Made by a program: the position numbers and the translations under genes
Notes under the pieces: generated by a model
The model's database searches: none
Seen by the model: the letters and a program-made list of their open reading frames with translations, nothing else
What the model was told of the DNA's origin: nothing
Shown: positions 34,057-43,099 of the stretch, in pieces
Numbering within the stretch: the stretch's first letter is position 1
How the letters are laid out: every line of letters begins with the position of its first letter
DNA from: Sulfolobales archaeon
GTDB lineage: Archaea > Thermoproteota > Thermoprotei_A > Sulfolobales > NBVN01
Assembly (NCBI GenBank): GCA_026419835.1
Contig: JAOAKQ010000002.1
Location: 78,015-142,014, forward strand
Direction of reading: 5' to 3'
DNA length: 64,000 bases

Positions 34057-35559
34057 CTAGCTAATTTCAGACTCCGATGGAATGTACGTAATTACTATTC
34101 CCTGAATCTTTGTTGACCACCACCTTAGGTAGTCTTGAATACTTCTTCTCTCAGATGGGGAGATGAGTATTCTCTTCTTAGCCCACTCAACCTCCTCTAT
34201 CCCAATAGTTCCAAAACCCTTACTCGCAGCTAGTCTTATGAGTGCGTCTAGTTCTGCTAGGGAGCACCACTGAGTGTTGCTTACTATGTAGTCTAGCACG
34301 CTACCGCTAACGACTCTAATACCGTACTTACTGATGTTTCTTAGAGCGGCCTTCCTCCTCATATCTCTATCCGGGTAGCCAACGACTACCGTTACATCTA
34401 CCCTGCCCGGTCTTAGCAGTGCTGGGTCCAGTAGGTCGGGGTTGTTACCGGTTAGTATCGTGAAGGGTCTGTCGGTTCTCTGTAGATGGTACAGTATTGT
34501 TGAGAGCTCACTTAAGTGTGCTTCGTGCACTGTGTACTTCCGAGAAGATAGGAACTCCGCGTCGTCAATTACTAGAGCTACTTCCTTTCTCTTCCTATAA
34601 ACCTGGTTCAGTATAGCGTTGAGCATTTTCTCAGTAGCGCCGTACCACATAGACCTGTAGGTAAAAGGCTTGAGCTCAACAACCCTCAGACCCAGTGCGT
34701 TGGCTATTGCTTCAGCCATAACTGACTTCCCAACTCCTGGAGGACCTGTTATGAAGGTTCCTCTAGTTGCGAAAGGTAGGCCATTCTTAAACGGGTTAAT
34801 GACTACCAGCTTAAGTTCTTCAACAATCTTTGGCGGCAGGTCTTCCAGAGACCACGCGGGACTTCTAACCGGTATCTTGACTTCGCGGTACTCGTTACCA
34901 TCGCTAACTACAGCTCTTATCTCTTCAACACTAACCGCCTTGTTTTGAACTACCACTAGAGCTATGGGCTTGTAGCCTACTAGACCTATGCTTTTAACTA
35001 GGTCTAGGTGGTCTCTTCTATACATACCCACAGACTCTTCTAGGGTCCTCTGAGCCTCCCTAATGAAGGCCCCCAGAGACTTGATCGCTCTCCTAGAATC
35101 GTGTACGTAGCCACCGGAAACTACTATTGCTAAGGGCTTGATGTTGGCGCCTACCGAAGCACTCCTGCTGAAGGTGAGTGAGCACGAAACTACGCTCTTC
35201 GGGTCGAAAGTCTTGAACGTAGCCAGCAGAACTGCGGAGAAAACTCCCGCCTGACTGACACTATCCACCAGCTCGGACACTACGTTCATAGATGCGAGGA
35301 GGTTTGTATGTGATAAAGCTCCCGGGCTCAGCTTCTTATTGTAGTCGATCTTCAGAATTAAGCCCGAGTTCCTCTCTCGAGGATCCAGCATTAGTTCGTA
35401 TAGGTCTGAAGCGTATCTAGCTAGTATGGAGAGAAGTCTGTACGACTTATGGTTCTCGACTACGTCGTAGCGAGAAGTAAATATCGTTCTCACCTTGTAG
35501 AGATTGCTCCACAGCAGCCGCACGTCAGTAACTTCCTTCAACCCCTTCCCACACTCCAA
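34057..35559 (-). CDS. AAA+ ATPase with unfamiliar N-terminal domain
   Basis: 500 residues. The C-terminal half is a classical AAA domain: Walker A TGPPGVGKSVMAEA, Walker B VALVIDDAEFLSS, sensor 1 FTILTGNNPDLLDPALLRPG with the arginine finger region RPGRVDVTVVVG. The N-terminal about 245 residues are helical then alpha/beta (IKPLAIVVSGGYVHDSRRAI...) and not recognisable. It may be an orphan chaperone or remodelling ATPase; the operon with MarC gives no target. Confidence 0.8.
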   Translation of the reverse strand: MECGKGLKEVTDVRLLWSNLYKVRTIFTSRYDVVENHKSYRLLSILARYASDLYELMLDPRERNSGLILKIDYNKKLSPGALSHTNLLASMNVVSELVDSVSQAGVFSAVLLATFKTFDPKSVVSCSLTFSRSASVGANIKPLAIVVSGGYVHDSRRAIKSLGAFIREAQRTLEESVGMYRRDHLDLVKSIGLVGYKPIALVVVQNKAVSVEEIRAVVSDGNEYREVKIPVRSPAWSLEDLPPKIVEELKLVVINPFKNGLPFATRGTFITGPPGVGKSVMAEAIANALGLRVVELKPFTYRSMWYGATEKMLNAILNQVYRKRKEVALVIDDAEFLSSRKYTVHEAHLSELSTILYHLQRTDRPFTILTGNNPDLLDPALLRPGRVDVTVVVGYPDRDMRRKAALRNISKYGIRVVSGSVLDYIVSNTQWCSLAELDALIRLAASKGFGTIGIEEVEWAKKRILISPSERRSIQDYLRWWSTKIQGIVITYIPSESEIS

Positions 35560-35676
35560 CTACTGGCATGCTGTAGCACTAATAAGCTCGTAATTAATTA
35601 GCTCTAGTGAAACCTGAGTGGTGAATTTTCACGTCTTCGAAAAGTACTAGTTTAAATATGCTTCTCCAAGATACAC

Positions 35677-36006
35677 ATGGGGAGAGTTGTGGAGGTGCCT
35701 ATAGTCGAGATTCTGTCTGACGTAAAGGTCGCAGCTACATTCCTAATACAGTTTCTACTCGGCTTCGGGCTCGGCTACTTCTCCGTCAGAGCTCTGAAGT
35801 ACATACTAGCATTCATAGCTATTCTGCTACTCGGCTCGTTTCTATCGGTGTGGTCTCTCGGAGGTACTCTAGAGAACACTTTGAGTCAGCTGAAAGAGCT
35901 GGGCGAAGCCGCTAGGAACCTTCTAGTTATTCTAGGAGTGCTGACCGTGGGGCCAGTATCGGTAGGTTTTATTATTGGTGCCGTAGTAGCTCTACTTAGA
36001 AAATAG
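35677..36006 (+). CDS. FUN14-like small membrane protein
   Basis: 109 residues. The hydrophobic TFLIQFLLGFGLGYFSVRAL followed by ILAFIAILLLGSFLSVWSLGG and a C-terminal GPVSVGFIIGAVVALLRK resemble the G-rich helices of archaeal FUN14-domain proteins. A TTTAAATATG element (35651-35660) gives a leaderless ATG. Function unknown. Confidence 0.6.
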   Translation: MGRVVEVPIVEILSDVKVAATFLIQFLLGFGLGYFSVRALKYILAFIAILLLGSFLSVWSLGGTLENTLSQLKELGEAARNLLVILGVLTVGPVSVGFIIGAVVALLRK

Positions 36007-36120
36007 CGAAACCCTATTTCTCCAATACTTTTCGTGCTTCTACTAGACTTTTCGAGGACCTGTAGTTACTGCCGGATTCTCCGGGTACGTCTTAATATAT
36101 CTAGAAGAAATTAGCTGGGG

Positions 36121-36501
36121 GTGGTTACGAAGAGAGATGAGGTGGTAATTAAGAAGATGTCCGAGCTCTTGAGGTCTGGGGCCGTAATGCTGGACTTAGC
36201 ATGCCCTCTCTGCAGCGCCCCACTCTTTAAACTAAAGTCCGGGGAGGTCGTTTGCCCTACGCACGGCGTTGTTAGAGTTGTTAAGACGGATGCGGAGGCT
36301 GTTGAAATACAGTCCCAGGCTGTGCTAGATAGAGTGCAGGCTCTCGCAGCAGACAGGATTAGTGCCATAGCTAATTCTTTAGGCTTGGAAAGCTCCGAGG
36401 ACGCTGAGCGGGAACTCCTGGACCAGCTCGAAAGATGGTTAGATATACTCGAGAGGGTTAGAAGACTGAAGCTCATGGCCGTGAAGGAAGAAAAGAAGTA
36501 G
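36121..36501 (+). CDS. UPF0148/autoantigen p27-like zinc-ribbon protein
   Basis: 126 residues. MLDLACPLCSAPLFKLKSGE and VVCPTHGVV form a zinc ribbon, preceded by a helix ending MSELLRSGAV and followed by a C-terminal coiled helix (SEDAERELLDQLERWLDIL), as in the archaeal Sjogren's autoantigen family. Function unknown. Its stop codon abuts the convergent tRNA-Leu. Confidence 0.88.
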   Translation: MVTKRDEVVIKKMSELLRSGAVMLDLACPLCSAPLFKLKSGEVVCPTHGVVRVVKTDAEAVEIQSQAVLDRVQALAADRISAIANSLGLESSEDAERELLDQLERWLDILERVRRLKLMAVKEEKK

Positions 36502-36611
36502 TGCGGGGGGTGGGATTCGAACCCACGCAGGCCTACGCCAGCGGGTCTCCTACTCTAGAGTGCTGGAAGGTCTTGAGCCCGCCCCCTTTGACCTGGCTCG
36601 GGCACCCCCGC
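36502..36611 (-). tRNA. tRNA-Leu(CAA) with 25-base intron
   Basis: Acceptor GCGGGGG/CCCCCGC with discriminator A, anticodon stem GCGGG/CCCGC, loop CTCAAG|A (CAA), long variable arm (TGGCGTAGGCCTGC) and T-arm GTGGG TTCGAAT CCCAC. The intron (36547-36571) sits at the canonical 37/38 position, where archaeal bulge-helix-bulge introns are cut by the splicing endonuclease. Confidence 0.95.
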
Positions 36612-36731
36612 CACTGCATACCTGGGATCTGAAGGTATTAAGCACTGGTTATGTGCGGAGGCTCCCTACTTATTGGTTATCACCGCGAATAAGACTTATA
36701 TTTAGATAAATCGAGTATATCGGGGGTTTGG

Positions 36732-36977
36732 TTGCCCATCGCAATAGTTCTCGTTAATACTGAAATCGGGAGCGAAACCGAGGTTTTCAACGCCCTCAAA
36801 TCTATCGAGGGAATTAAGGAGGTTTACGAGACCTACGGTATGTACGATATAGTAGCTATAGTTGAGGCTCAGAGTCACGATATGATCAGGGATATAATAA
36901 TCAATAAAATCAGAAAGATACCTCGCGTAAAGTCCACTACTACTATGATAGTAGTTGAGCACTCTAAAGTAGGCTAG
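36732..36977 (+). CDS. Stand-alone RAM (Lrp/AsnC ligand-binding) domain protein
   Basis: 81 residues, TTG start. It consists only of the RAM fold: IAIVLVNTEIGSETEVFNAL, GIKEVYETYGMYDIVAIVEA and VKSTTTMIVVEHS. No HTH is present. Such single-domain proteins bind amino acids and may modulate full-length Lrp partners. It converges on iorB with a 4-base overlap. Confidence 0.92.
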   Translation: MPIAIVLVNTEIGSETEVFNALKSIEGIKEVYETYGMYDIVAIVEAQSHDMIRDIIINKIRKIPRVKSTTTMIVVEHSKVG

Positions 36978-37630
36978 TAGTTCTTCGCGAAGAACTTTTT
37001 AATTTCTTCAGCTCTCGCTTTGTTCAACTCCTTCTCCACGTCTTCCTTACCTAGCTTGTAGAGTAGCAAGTTCTTGTCTAGGAGCCTCCTCGGTAGGATA
37101 TCCTTAACTACTTCATCTACACCCGAACCCAGTATTTCCACAGATTCGAGAAGCCCTATGAATGCTCCGAACATGTGGACGTTTGCCGATAGAGGAGCTC
37201 CGAGACTTACAGCACGCTGAGATGATTTAATGGTCAGCAGCTCAACTGGTTTTTCTTTAAGATACGCTAGTAGGTCGGTATCCCTCAACTTCACGTTCTG
37301 CCCGGGTGGGACGATCACTTTCTCGTTCACTATAGCTACTCCTCTATCTCGAAGGTAGTCTACGTACCTAGCTGCCTCTATGAGCTCCATACCTATCATC
37401 ACGTCCGCCAGCTTCTGGGGTATGGTTGGCGCTCTAACTTCATTACCAATTCTTACGTGAACTACTACGCTACCACCCCTCTGACTCATACCGTGAGTTT
37501 CAGCTACGAGAGACGGTACTCCTAATCTTAGAAACGTCTCAGTAATTATTCTCGAAAGGAACAGCTGCCCCTGACCCCCGACGCCAGCTATGATTACGTT
37601 GAGTTCTCTTACTTGCCTCACCAACACCAC
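36974..37630 (-). CDS. iorB: Indolepyruvate:ferredoxin oxidoreductase, beta subunit
   Basis: 218 residues. NVIIAGVGGQGQLFLSRIITE and ETHGMSQRGGSVVVHVRIG are gamma-domain motifs of the oxidoreductase superfamily in the IorB arrangement. It follows iorA with no gap. The pair oxidises aryl pyruvates from aromatic amino acid transamination. Confidence 0.93.
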   Translation of the reverse strand: MVLVRQVRELNVIIAGVGGQGQLFLSRIITETFLRLGVPSLVAETHGMSQRGGSVVVHVRIGNEVRAPTIPQKLADVMIGMELIEAARYVDYLRDRGVAIVNEKVIVPPGQNVKLRDTDLLAYLKEKPVELLTIKSSQRAVSLGAPLSANVHMFGAFIGLLESVEILGSGVDEVVKDILPRRLLDKNLLLYKLGKEDVEKELNKARAEEIKKFFAKNY

Positions 37631-39529
37631 CTAGAACCAGTACTTCAAGGTCTTAGAGAGGTCCATGGGTTTCGACGGCTGAATCGCTCTAACCGGGCAG
37701 ACAGGTACGCACGCGCCGCAGCCAACGCACAGCTCAGGGTCTACCGAGGCTCTCCTATCTTCTCTACTAGTAATTGCTGGGCAGGCGAAGAAGTTGTAGC
37801 ATATTCCACACCCAACGCACTTAGCTAAGTCTACTATGTAGGGAACTATCTCCTCCTCAGCTTCCCTCATTTCATCTAGTGCTACGAGAGCGCACTTTCT
37901 TCTAAATACCAGAACCGCCGTCTTCTTCTCACTTCTAACGTACTCAACCGCTCTTAGAAACTCTCTTCGAACACTAGCTAGGTCGTAAGGGTCTACCACG
38001 GACACGAAATCTACTCCGATCCCCCTAATTACGTTCTCGATCGGTACGTACCTACCGTCTACTCTAGTAGCTGGACTCGGCTGGTGACCGGTCATAGCCG
38101 TAACCATGTTGTCCAGTACTATCACTACCTGCGGGTGCTGGTTGTAGACTGAGTTTACGAGAGCCGGTATACCTGCGTGATAGAACGTCGAGTCACCTAT
38201 AACTGAAATAACAACTACGTCTCTGAGAACTACGGAGAAGCCGTTCGCCAAGCCAATACTACCACCCATCTCGACGCAGGTATCCTGGAGTTTGTAGGGT
38301 GGGTAGTACGCTAGAGTATAGCAGCCTATGTCGCCGGAGAACACGGCCTTGATCTTCTGCTGGTTAATGGTTCTCCTCAACTCGAAGAATAGAGGTCTGT
38401 AGGGGCATCCGGAGCAGAAGACCGGGGGTCTCGGAGGTATGCTGATTGAGGGTTTTTCAGTGGCTACACTCCTAGATATAGCGGTTGATATGTTGAGCGC
38501 TCTTCTCAGTATCGCCTCAGCTCTATCTAGAGACATCTCGTAGGCTCTCTCACTTAACTCTCGACCGACCACTTCAACTCCCACACCTTTCTTATGGAGT
38601 ACTGCGCGGACCTGGGTCTCCACTAGAGGTTCTAGCTCTTCGATAACTACTACCCTATCTACACCGTCAACGGCCTTAACCAGAATTTCTTCTGGTACTG
38701 GGTATACTGAAACGAGCTTCAGCACTCTAACTCTATCTTCAAGTCCTAGCTTAGATATAGCTTCAGAGACGTAAGCATGTGAGAGCCCCGCCGCTACTAC
38801 GAGCGCCCTACCGTCTCCGTAGATCTTGTTGAAGGAGAGGGAGCTTAGCTCTCTATGAATAAGCTCGAACTTCTTCAGTAGCTCGAGTCTGCGAACTCTA
38901 GCGTTACTTGGTGCTAGTACGTGCGCTGGCGACGGATTGAAGAAGCCCGAGGTCTTCGGCTTAGGTATCGGTCCGAGCTCTACGGGACCTCTAGTGTGGC
39001 TCAGTCTAGTCGTAGTTCTGAGAATAACTGGGTGCTTCACTCTAGCACTGAAGTCGAACAGTGCCTTAGTTAACTCCTTAGCTTCACCGGGGTTATCTGG
39101 CTCGAATACCGGTATGTAGGATATGAGTCCGTAGAGTCTGTTGTCCTGCTCGTTCTGGCTACTCCACATCGAAGGGTCGTCAGCGCTGACAATAACGAAC
39201 CCCTCCTCGACACCCGTGTACGCACTGCTCATTAGGGCGTCCGCCGCTACGTTAAGGCCTACGTGCTTCATAGCCGTTATAGCTCTAACACCGGAGAGAG
39301 CTGCGGCCCAGCTGAGTTCGAAAGCTACTTTCTCGTTAGTAGACCACTCTACGTACACACCTACGTCACTAGCAACTTCAGATAGAGAACCTATTATCTC
39401 AGAAGAAGGAGTTCCGGGGTACGCAGCCGCAACACCAACTCCAGCCTCCAGAGCTCCTCTAGCAATTGCTTCATTACCTAGTAGAAGAGCTTTACCACTG
39501 AAGATACCTAGAGTCCTTCTCAAAGACAC
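37631..39529 (-). CDS. iorA: Indolepyruvate:ferredoxin oxidoreductase, alpha subunit
   Basis: 632 residues. N-terminal alpha domain (AAYPGTPSSEIIGSLSE), TPP domain (SGDIGCYTLAYYPPY, VISVIGDSTFYHAGIPAL, DNMVTAMTGHQPSP) and C-terminal double ferredoxin (KCVGCGICYNFFACPAI and LCVGCGACVPVCPVRAI). One CxxCxxC cluster has FFAC instead of xxxC spacing, as in known IorA. Forms the peptide/aromatic amino acid catabolic enzyme with IorB. Confidence 0.95.
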   Translation of the reverse strand: MSLRRTLGIFSGKALLLGNEAIARGALEAGVGVAAAYPGTPSSEIIGSLSEVASDVGVYVEWSTNEKVAFELSWAAALSGVRAITAMKHVGLNVAADALMSSAYTGVEEGFVIVSADDPSMWSSQNEQDNRLYGLISYIPVFEPDNPGEAKELTKALFDFSARVKHPVILRTTTRLSHTRGPVELGPIPKPKTSGFFNPSPAHVLAPSNARVRRLELLKKFELIHRELSSLSFNKIYGDGRALVVAAGLSHAYVSEAISKLGLEDRVRVLKLVSVYPVPEEILVKAVDGVDRVVVIEELEPLVETQVRAVLHKKGVGVEVVGRELSERAYEMSLDRAEAILRRALNISTAISRSVATEKPSISIPPRPPVFCSGCPYRPLFFELRRTINQQKIKAVFSGDIGCYTLAYYPPYKLQDTCVEMGGSIGLANGFSVVLRDVVVISVIGDSTFYHAGIPALVNSVYNQHPQVVIVLDNMVTAMTGHQPSPATRVDGRYVPIENVIRGIGVDFVSVVDPYDLASVRREFLRAVEYVRSEKKTAVLVFRRKCALVALDEMREAEEEIVPYIVDLAKCVGCGICYNFFACPAITSREDRRASVDPELCVGCGACVPVCPVRAIQPSKPMDLSKTLKYWF

Positions 39530-39614
39530 GGACTACCCTAGAGGCTGCCACTACAAACATTTTATAGTGCCAATACGGGCGTTTAAAGAGTTTAATTCGG
39601 TTTAAGTAGCGGAG

Positions 39615-40592
39615 TTAAGCATAGAACTTGAGGTATGACTGCACGAACTGCTTGTAGTATTCGATGGACTTAGTGGACTCCGGGTCCACGGACCTGAGGC
39701 CGGCTAGAAGTACTGAAGCTAGACCAATAACCCAAGAACCGTAGAGTATCGTTTCAAAGTAGCTACCTCTACCTACATCCAGAACTTTAAGACTGTAGTC
39801 GAGCTTTCTCAAGTACTCAGCGGCGAAATCCGCTAGCCCTCCAGCCCCGTTTCTCAGAACCACAATCTTCACTAGGTCTTTCGGAGTGCTCTCCCAGCCA
39901 ACTACGTCGTTGTGGCCCCACTCTGGGAGCACCTCAACCTTGCAGGTAAGCTTAGCGTTTTCGTTGACTTCGTTCTTAGCTCTAACACCCAGCGGGTAGA
40001 TGTCCTCGGTAACTACGAACACCGGGAGACCTCCTACTAGGAAGCTGGCTAGGTCTTCAGCTACCTCGAGTGCCTCAGGGTCCTTCAGAACCTCTACCCA
40101 ACGTTCAGTACTAACCTTTAGTTCTATAAGTTTGTTGAGTAGCAGTACCGCTGCGGCGAGCATTGATGGTAGTGCCGCTCTCGGTAGATGCCCTCTCTCT
40201 ACGTAGACGCGTGGAACACCAAGTTTCTCGGAGAGCTCCATTAAGCGGCCGCCCGAGGATATAGTGCAGAGCTTAGCTCTTCTTCTAACCGCTTCAGTAA
40301 CAGCAGCGAGTGTCTCCAGAGTGTTCCCGGAGTAGCTTATAGCTACTACGAGCCACCCGCTATCTACGTACTTGGGTAGGGTGAAGCTCTTGACTGTAGC
40401 TACTGGAAGAGCTACTTCCCGCTCTAAGTACTTAGCTACTACATCACCAACTACTCCAGAACCACCCATTCCTACGAAAGCTATACCACCAATAGAACCT
40501 ACGTCGAGGTGGACTGGGTCTAGGACATCTGCGGCTAGAGCTTTCCTCAGCTGAGAGCTCCAGTTGAGGTAGTCGTCCAGAAGCTCCCGCAT
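39615..40592 (-). CDS. pgi/pmi: Bifunctional phosphoglucose/phosphomannose isomerase
   Basis: 325 residues with two SIS domains: GGIAFVGMGGSGVVGDVVAK and VVAISYSGNTLETLAAV in the first, FVVTEDIYPLGVRAKNEVNENAK and VLPEWGHNDVVGWE (catalytic Glu/His region) in the second. It interconverts glucose-6-P or mannose-6-P with fructose-6-P. The small helical gene upstream is 4 bases away. Confidence 0.93.
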   Translation of the reverse strand: MRELLDDYLNWSSQLRKALAADVLDPVHLDVGSIGGIAFVGMGGSGVVGDVVAKYLEREVALPVATVKSFTLPKYVDSGWLVVAISYSGNTLETLAAVTEAVRRRAKLCTISSGGRLMELSEKLGVPRVYVERGHLPRAALPSMLAAAVLLLNKLIELKVSTERWVEVLKDPEALEVAEDLASFLVGGLPVFVVTEDIYPLGVRAKNEVNENAKLTCKVEVLPEWGHNDVVGWESTPKDLVKIVVLRNGAGGLADFAAEYLRKLDYSLKVLDVGRGSYFETILYGSWVIGLASVLLAGLRSVDPESTKSIEYYKQFVQSYLKFYA

Positions 40593-40596
40593 GGCA

Positions 40597-40848
40597 CTAC
40601 CTCTTCGGTATGAAGTCTCTTATGTAGACTCCGAGAAACTTCGTGAGCGGGTTGCTCATGACCGTTGAGTAGAGCTCTGAGATGAAGCTGAGGTACTCCT
40701 CGCTTTCGTGGCGAGACATCAGGAAGTCCTCTATTTTCTTAAGCACTATGTCTAGAGCTTCGAATAGCTCCTCATCCTCAGTGTTTTCTCTGAAAAAAAG
40801 AACTATGCTGTAGATATCTTCAAGTGCCGCTACGAGGTCCGAACTCAT
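40597..40848 (-). CDS. Small acidic helical protein upstream of pgi/pmi
   Basis: 83 residues. Leucine/glutamate-rich helices (EDIYSIVLFFRENTEDEEL, DIVLKKIEDFLMSRHES) and a basic end (RDFIPKR). It is not recognised. The 4-base gap to pgi/pmi shows they are cotranscribed. Confidence 0.6.
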   Translation of the reverse strand: MSSDLVAALEDIYSIVLFFRENTEDEELFEALDIVLKKIEDFLMSRHESEEYLSFISELYSTVMSNPLTKFLGVYIRDFIPKR

Positions 40849-41006
40849 ACTCTAGCCTAGGAATTTCTTGTCTACATCTTTATATTCCTTTTCCAACTTC
40901 ACTAGGTTGAGCTCCGCGAGGAGGTAAGCCTACGCGCGTGGCGCTATTTCGACAATTCCTATAAAGCCTTTTAAACTAGCTGACGTAGTAGGTGGGGGTG
41001 TGAGTA

Positions 41007-42281
41007 CTGAATAGTAAGACGTCTAGAGTACCTGGATTCTACAAGCTACCTATTGAAGAGAGGTTGAGGATAGTTAAGGAATTCGCTGGGCTTGTGGACG
41101 ATGAGGTTGAGCTACTTAAGAAAACGGGTAGGCTCGGTCTGGAGGTAGCGGATAAGATGATCGAGAACGTCATCGGGACCTTCGAGCTACCCTACGGCGT
41201 GGCGGTTAACTTCCTAGTAAACAACCGAGACTACCTAGTGCCCATGGTTATCGAAGAACCCTCGGTAGTTGCTGGAGCGTCTAACGCAGCTAGGTGGTGC
41301 CGTGAGGGAGGGGGTGTGGTGTCTACAGCTACGGAGCAGATAATGATTTCTCAAATACAGGTAGTTAAAGTTCCCTCACCTCACACCGCAGTTATCAGAA
41401 TACTGGAGAGGAAAAAGGAGATCCTGGACTTAGCTAACTCAACTAACGACGTACTGGTAAAGCTGGGTGGAGGCGCTAGGGACCTAGAGGTCAGGGTGCT
41501 GGATAGCCCGGTAGGGAAGATGCTCGTCGTTCACCTCCTAGTAGACGTTAGAGATGCTATGGGAGCTAACATAGTCAACACGATGGCCGAAGCCGTAGCA
41601 CCTATAATAGAGGACGCCAGTGGGGGAAGGGTTCTATTGAGGATCGTATCGAACCTAGCCGATAGAAGGCTCGTCAAGTCTTGGACTAGGGTTCCTAAAG
41701 ACGTGATCGGTGGCGAGGAAGTCGTTGAGGGGGTGGTCTACGCGTGGGCCTTAGCTGCGGCAGATCCGTATCGAGCCGCTACGCACAATAAAGGCATAAT
41801 GAATGGTATCATAGCCGTAGCTCTAGCCACAGGACAAGACACTAGAGCTCTTGAAGCCGGAGCTCACGCTTACGCTGCTAGAAGAGGGAGGTACGAACCT
41901 CTGAGCACGTGGGAAATTGATGAGCGCGGCGACCTCGTAGGCTACCTAGAGGTGCCTATTGCTGTGGGTGTTGTCGGGGGCTCTATAAAGTCGAATCCTC
42001 TAGCTAAGCTCTCGCTAAAGATCCTCGGGGTTAGAACGGCTAGGGAACTCGCTGAAGTTATGGGTGCTGTCGGCCTCGTTCAGAATCTCGCAGCTCTCAG
42101 AGCTCTAGCCACTGAAGGTATTCAGAGAGGGCATATGAAGCTACACGCCCGCCAGCTAGCTCTGGCCGCCGGTGCTAGACCTGAAGAAGTTGACGCGGTC
42201 GTCGAGGAGGTAGTGAAGTCCGGTAGGATAACGCTGGAGAAGGCCCAGGAGGTCTTGGACAAGATTAGGTCTAGGAGGTAG
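41007..42281 (+). CDS. hmgA: HMG-CoA reductase, class II-like
   Basis: About 424 residues if started at CTG 41007. SRVPGFYKLPIEERLRIV leads into MIENVIGTFELPYGVAVNF, VIEEPSVVAGASNAAR, VDVRDAMGANIVNTMAEAV, NKGIMNGIIAVALATGQD and VVGGSIKSNP. This order, starting with SRxPxF and ENVIGTFELP, is that of class II (Pseudomonas/Archaeoglobus-type) reductases. It makes mevalonate for ether lipids. The only standard start, TTG 41064, would remove the conserved SRVPGFYKLP. CTG 41007 has GGTGGGGGTG 7 bases upstream. Confidence 0.93.
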   Translation: MNSKTSRVPGFYKLPIEERLRIVKEFAGLVDDEVELLKKTGRLGLEVADKMIENVIGTFELPYGVAVNFLVNNRDYLVPMVIEEPSVVAGASNAARWCREGGGVVSTATEQIMISQIQVVKVPSPHTAVIRILERKKEILDLANSTNDVLVKLGGGARDLEVRVLDSPVGKMLVVHLLVDVRDAMGANIVNTMAEAVAPIIEDASGGRVLLRIVSNLADRRLVKSWTRVPKDVIGGEEVVEGVVYAWALAAADPYRAATHNKGIMNGIIAVALATGQDTRALEAGAHAYAARRGRYEPLSTWEIDERGDLVGYLEVPIAVGVVGGSIKSNPLAKLSLKILGVRTARELAEVMGAVGLVQNLAALRALATEGIQRGHMKLHARQLALAAGARPEEVDAVVEEVVKSGRITLEKAQEVLDKIRSRR

Positions 42282-42296
42282 CGGCGGTAGCGTAGC

Positions 42297-43070
42297 CTAG
42301 GTAGTTAGAATTCTTTCAACTTCTTCTATAGATAGCCTGCCTGCGTTTAAGTCTATTGTGAGAGGAGTTACCGATATGCAGCCCTCTACTTCAACTGCGT
42401 GCACGTCGGTACCGACCTCCGACTCCAGCTTCTTCATGTAGAGCCAGTAGTAAGGTCTTCCGGCCGGGTCCCTCCTGCCGTCGTAGCTTGAGTGCCACCT
42501 TACTCGAGAAGCTCTAACAACTCTAACACAGCCTCTGAAGTTCTCGGGGTTCGGAATGTTTACACTGAGGAGGTCAACGCCCGGCGGGAGACCGCGGACT
42601 GCGACTTTCTCCACTATAGTTCTTAGGTACTTCATAGCTATGTTCTCCATTTTCGGTGCGGAGATCTCGTCGAAGCTCTCCACATCAGCTGAGAAAGCTA
42701 TGGCCGGTATGCCGGCAACGGCTGACTCTATGGCTGCCGCTACCGTACCGCTGTAGAATATGTGCTGTAGTGTGAGGTTCTCCCCCACGTTTATACCGGA
42801 TAGCACTAGGTCCGGTCTGTACTTTAAGACGTCTAGCGCTAGGTGAATTACGTCCACAGGCGTCCCGTCCGTGAGGTACACGTCTACGTTGCCGATCTTC
42901 ATCGAGTACACTCTCAGCGGTCTTGAGAAGGTTATCGTGTGGCCTATTACCGACCTGGGACTCTCAGTCGAGAACACGACCGCTTCACCAATAGCGGAAG
43001 CTACCCTGTACAGCAGGTACAGACCCGGACTAGCGTAGCTATCGTCATTCGTAACCAGGAACCTAACCAC
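42297..43070 (-). CDS. surE: 5'/3'-nucleotidase SurE
   Basis: 257 residues. MVRFLVTNDDSYASPGLYLL (metal-binding NDD) and VLSGINVGENLTLQHIFYSGTVAAAIE are SurE signatures. It dephosphorylates nucleoside monophosphates, probably in survival or salvage. Converges on hmgA with a 15-base gap. Confidence 0.95.
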   Translation of the reverse strand: MVRFLVTNDDSYASPGLYLLYRVASAIGEAVVFSTESPRSVIGHTITFSRPLRVYSMKIGNVDVYLTDGTPVDVIHLALDVLKYRPDLVLSGINVGENLTLQHIFYSGTVAAAIESAVAGIPAIAFSADVESFDEISAPKMENIAMKYLRTIVEKVAVRGLPPGVDLLSVNIPNPENFRGCVRVVRASRVRWHSSYDGRRDPAGRPYYWLYMKKLESEVGTDVHAVEVEGCISVTPLTIDLNAGRLSIEEVERILTT

Positions 43071-43099
43071 GCGCTCCCCTGCAGATATCTCCCTGAGCT

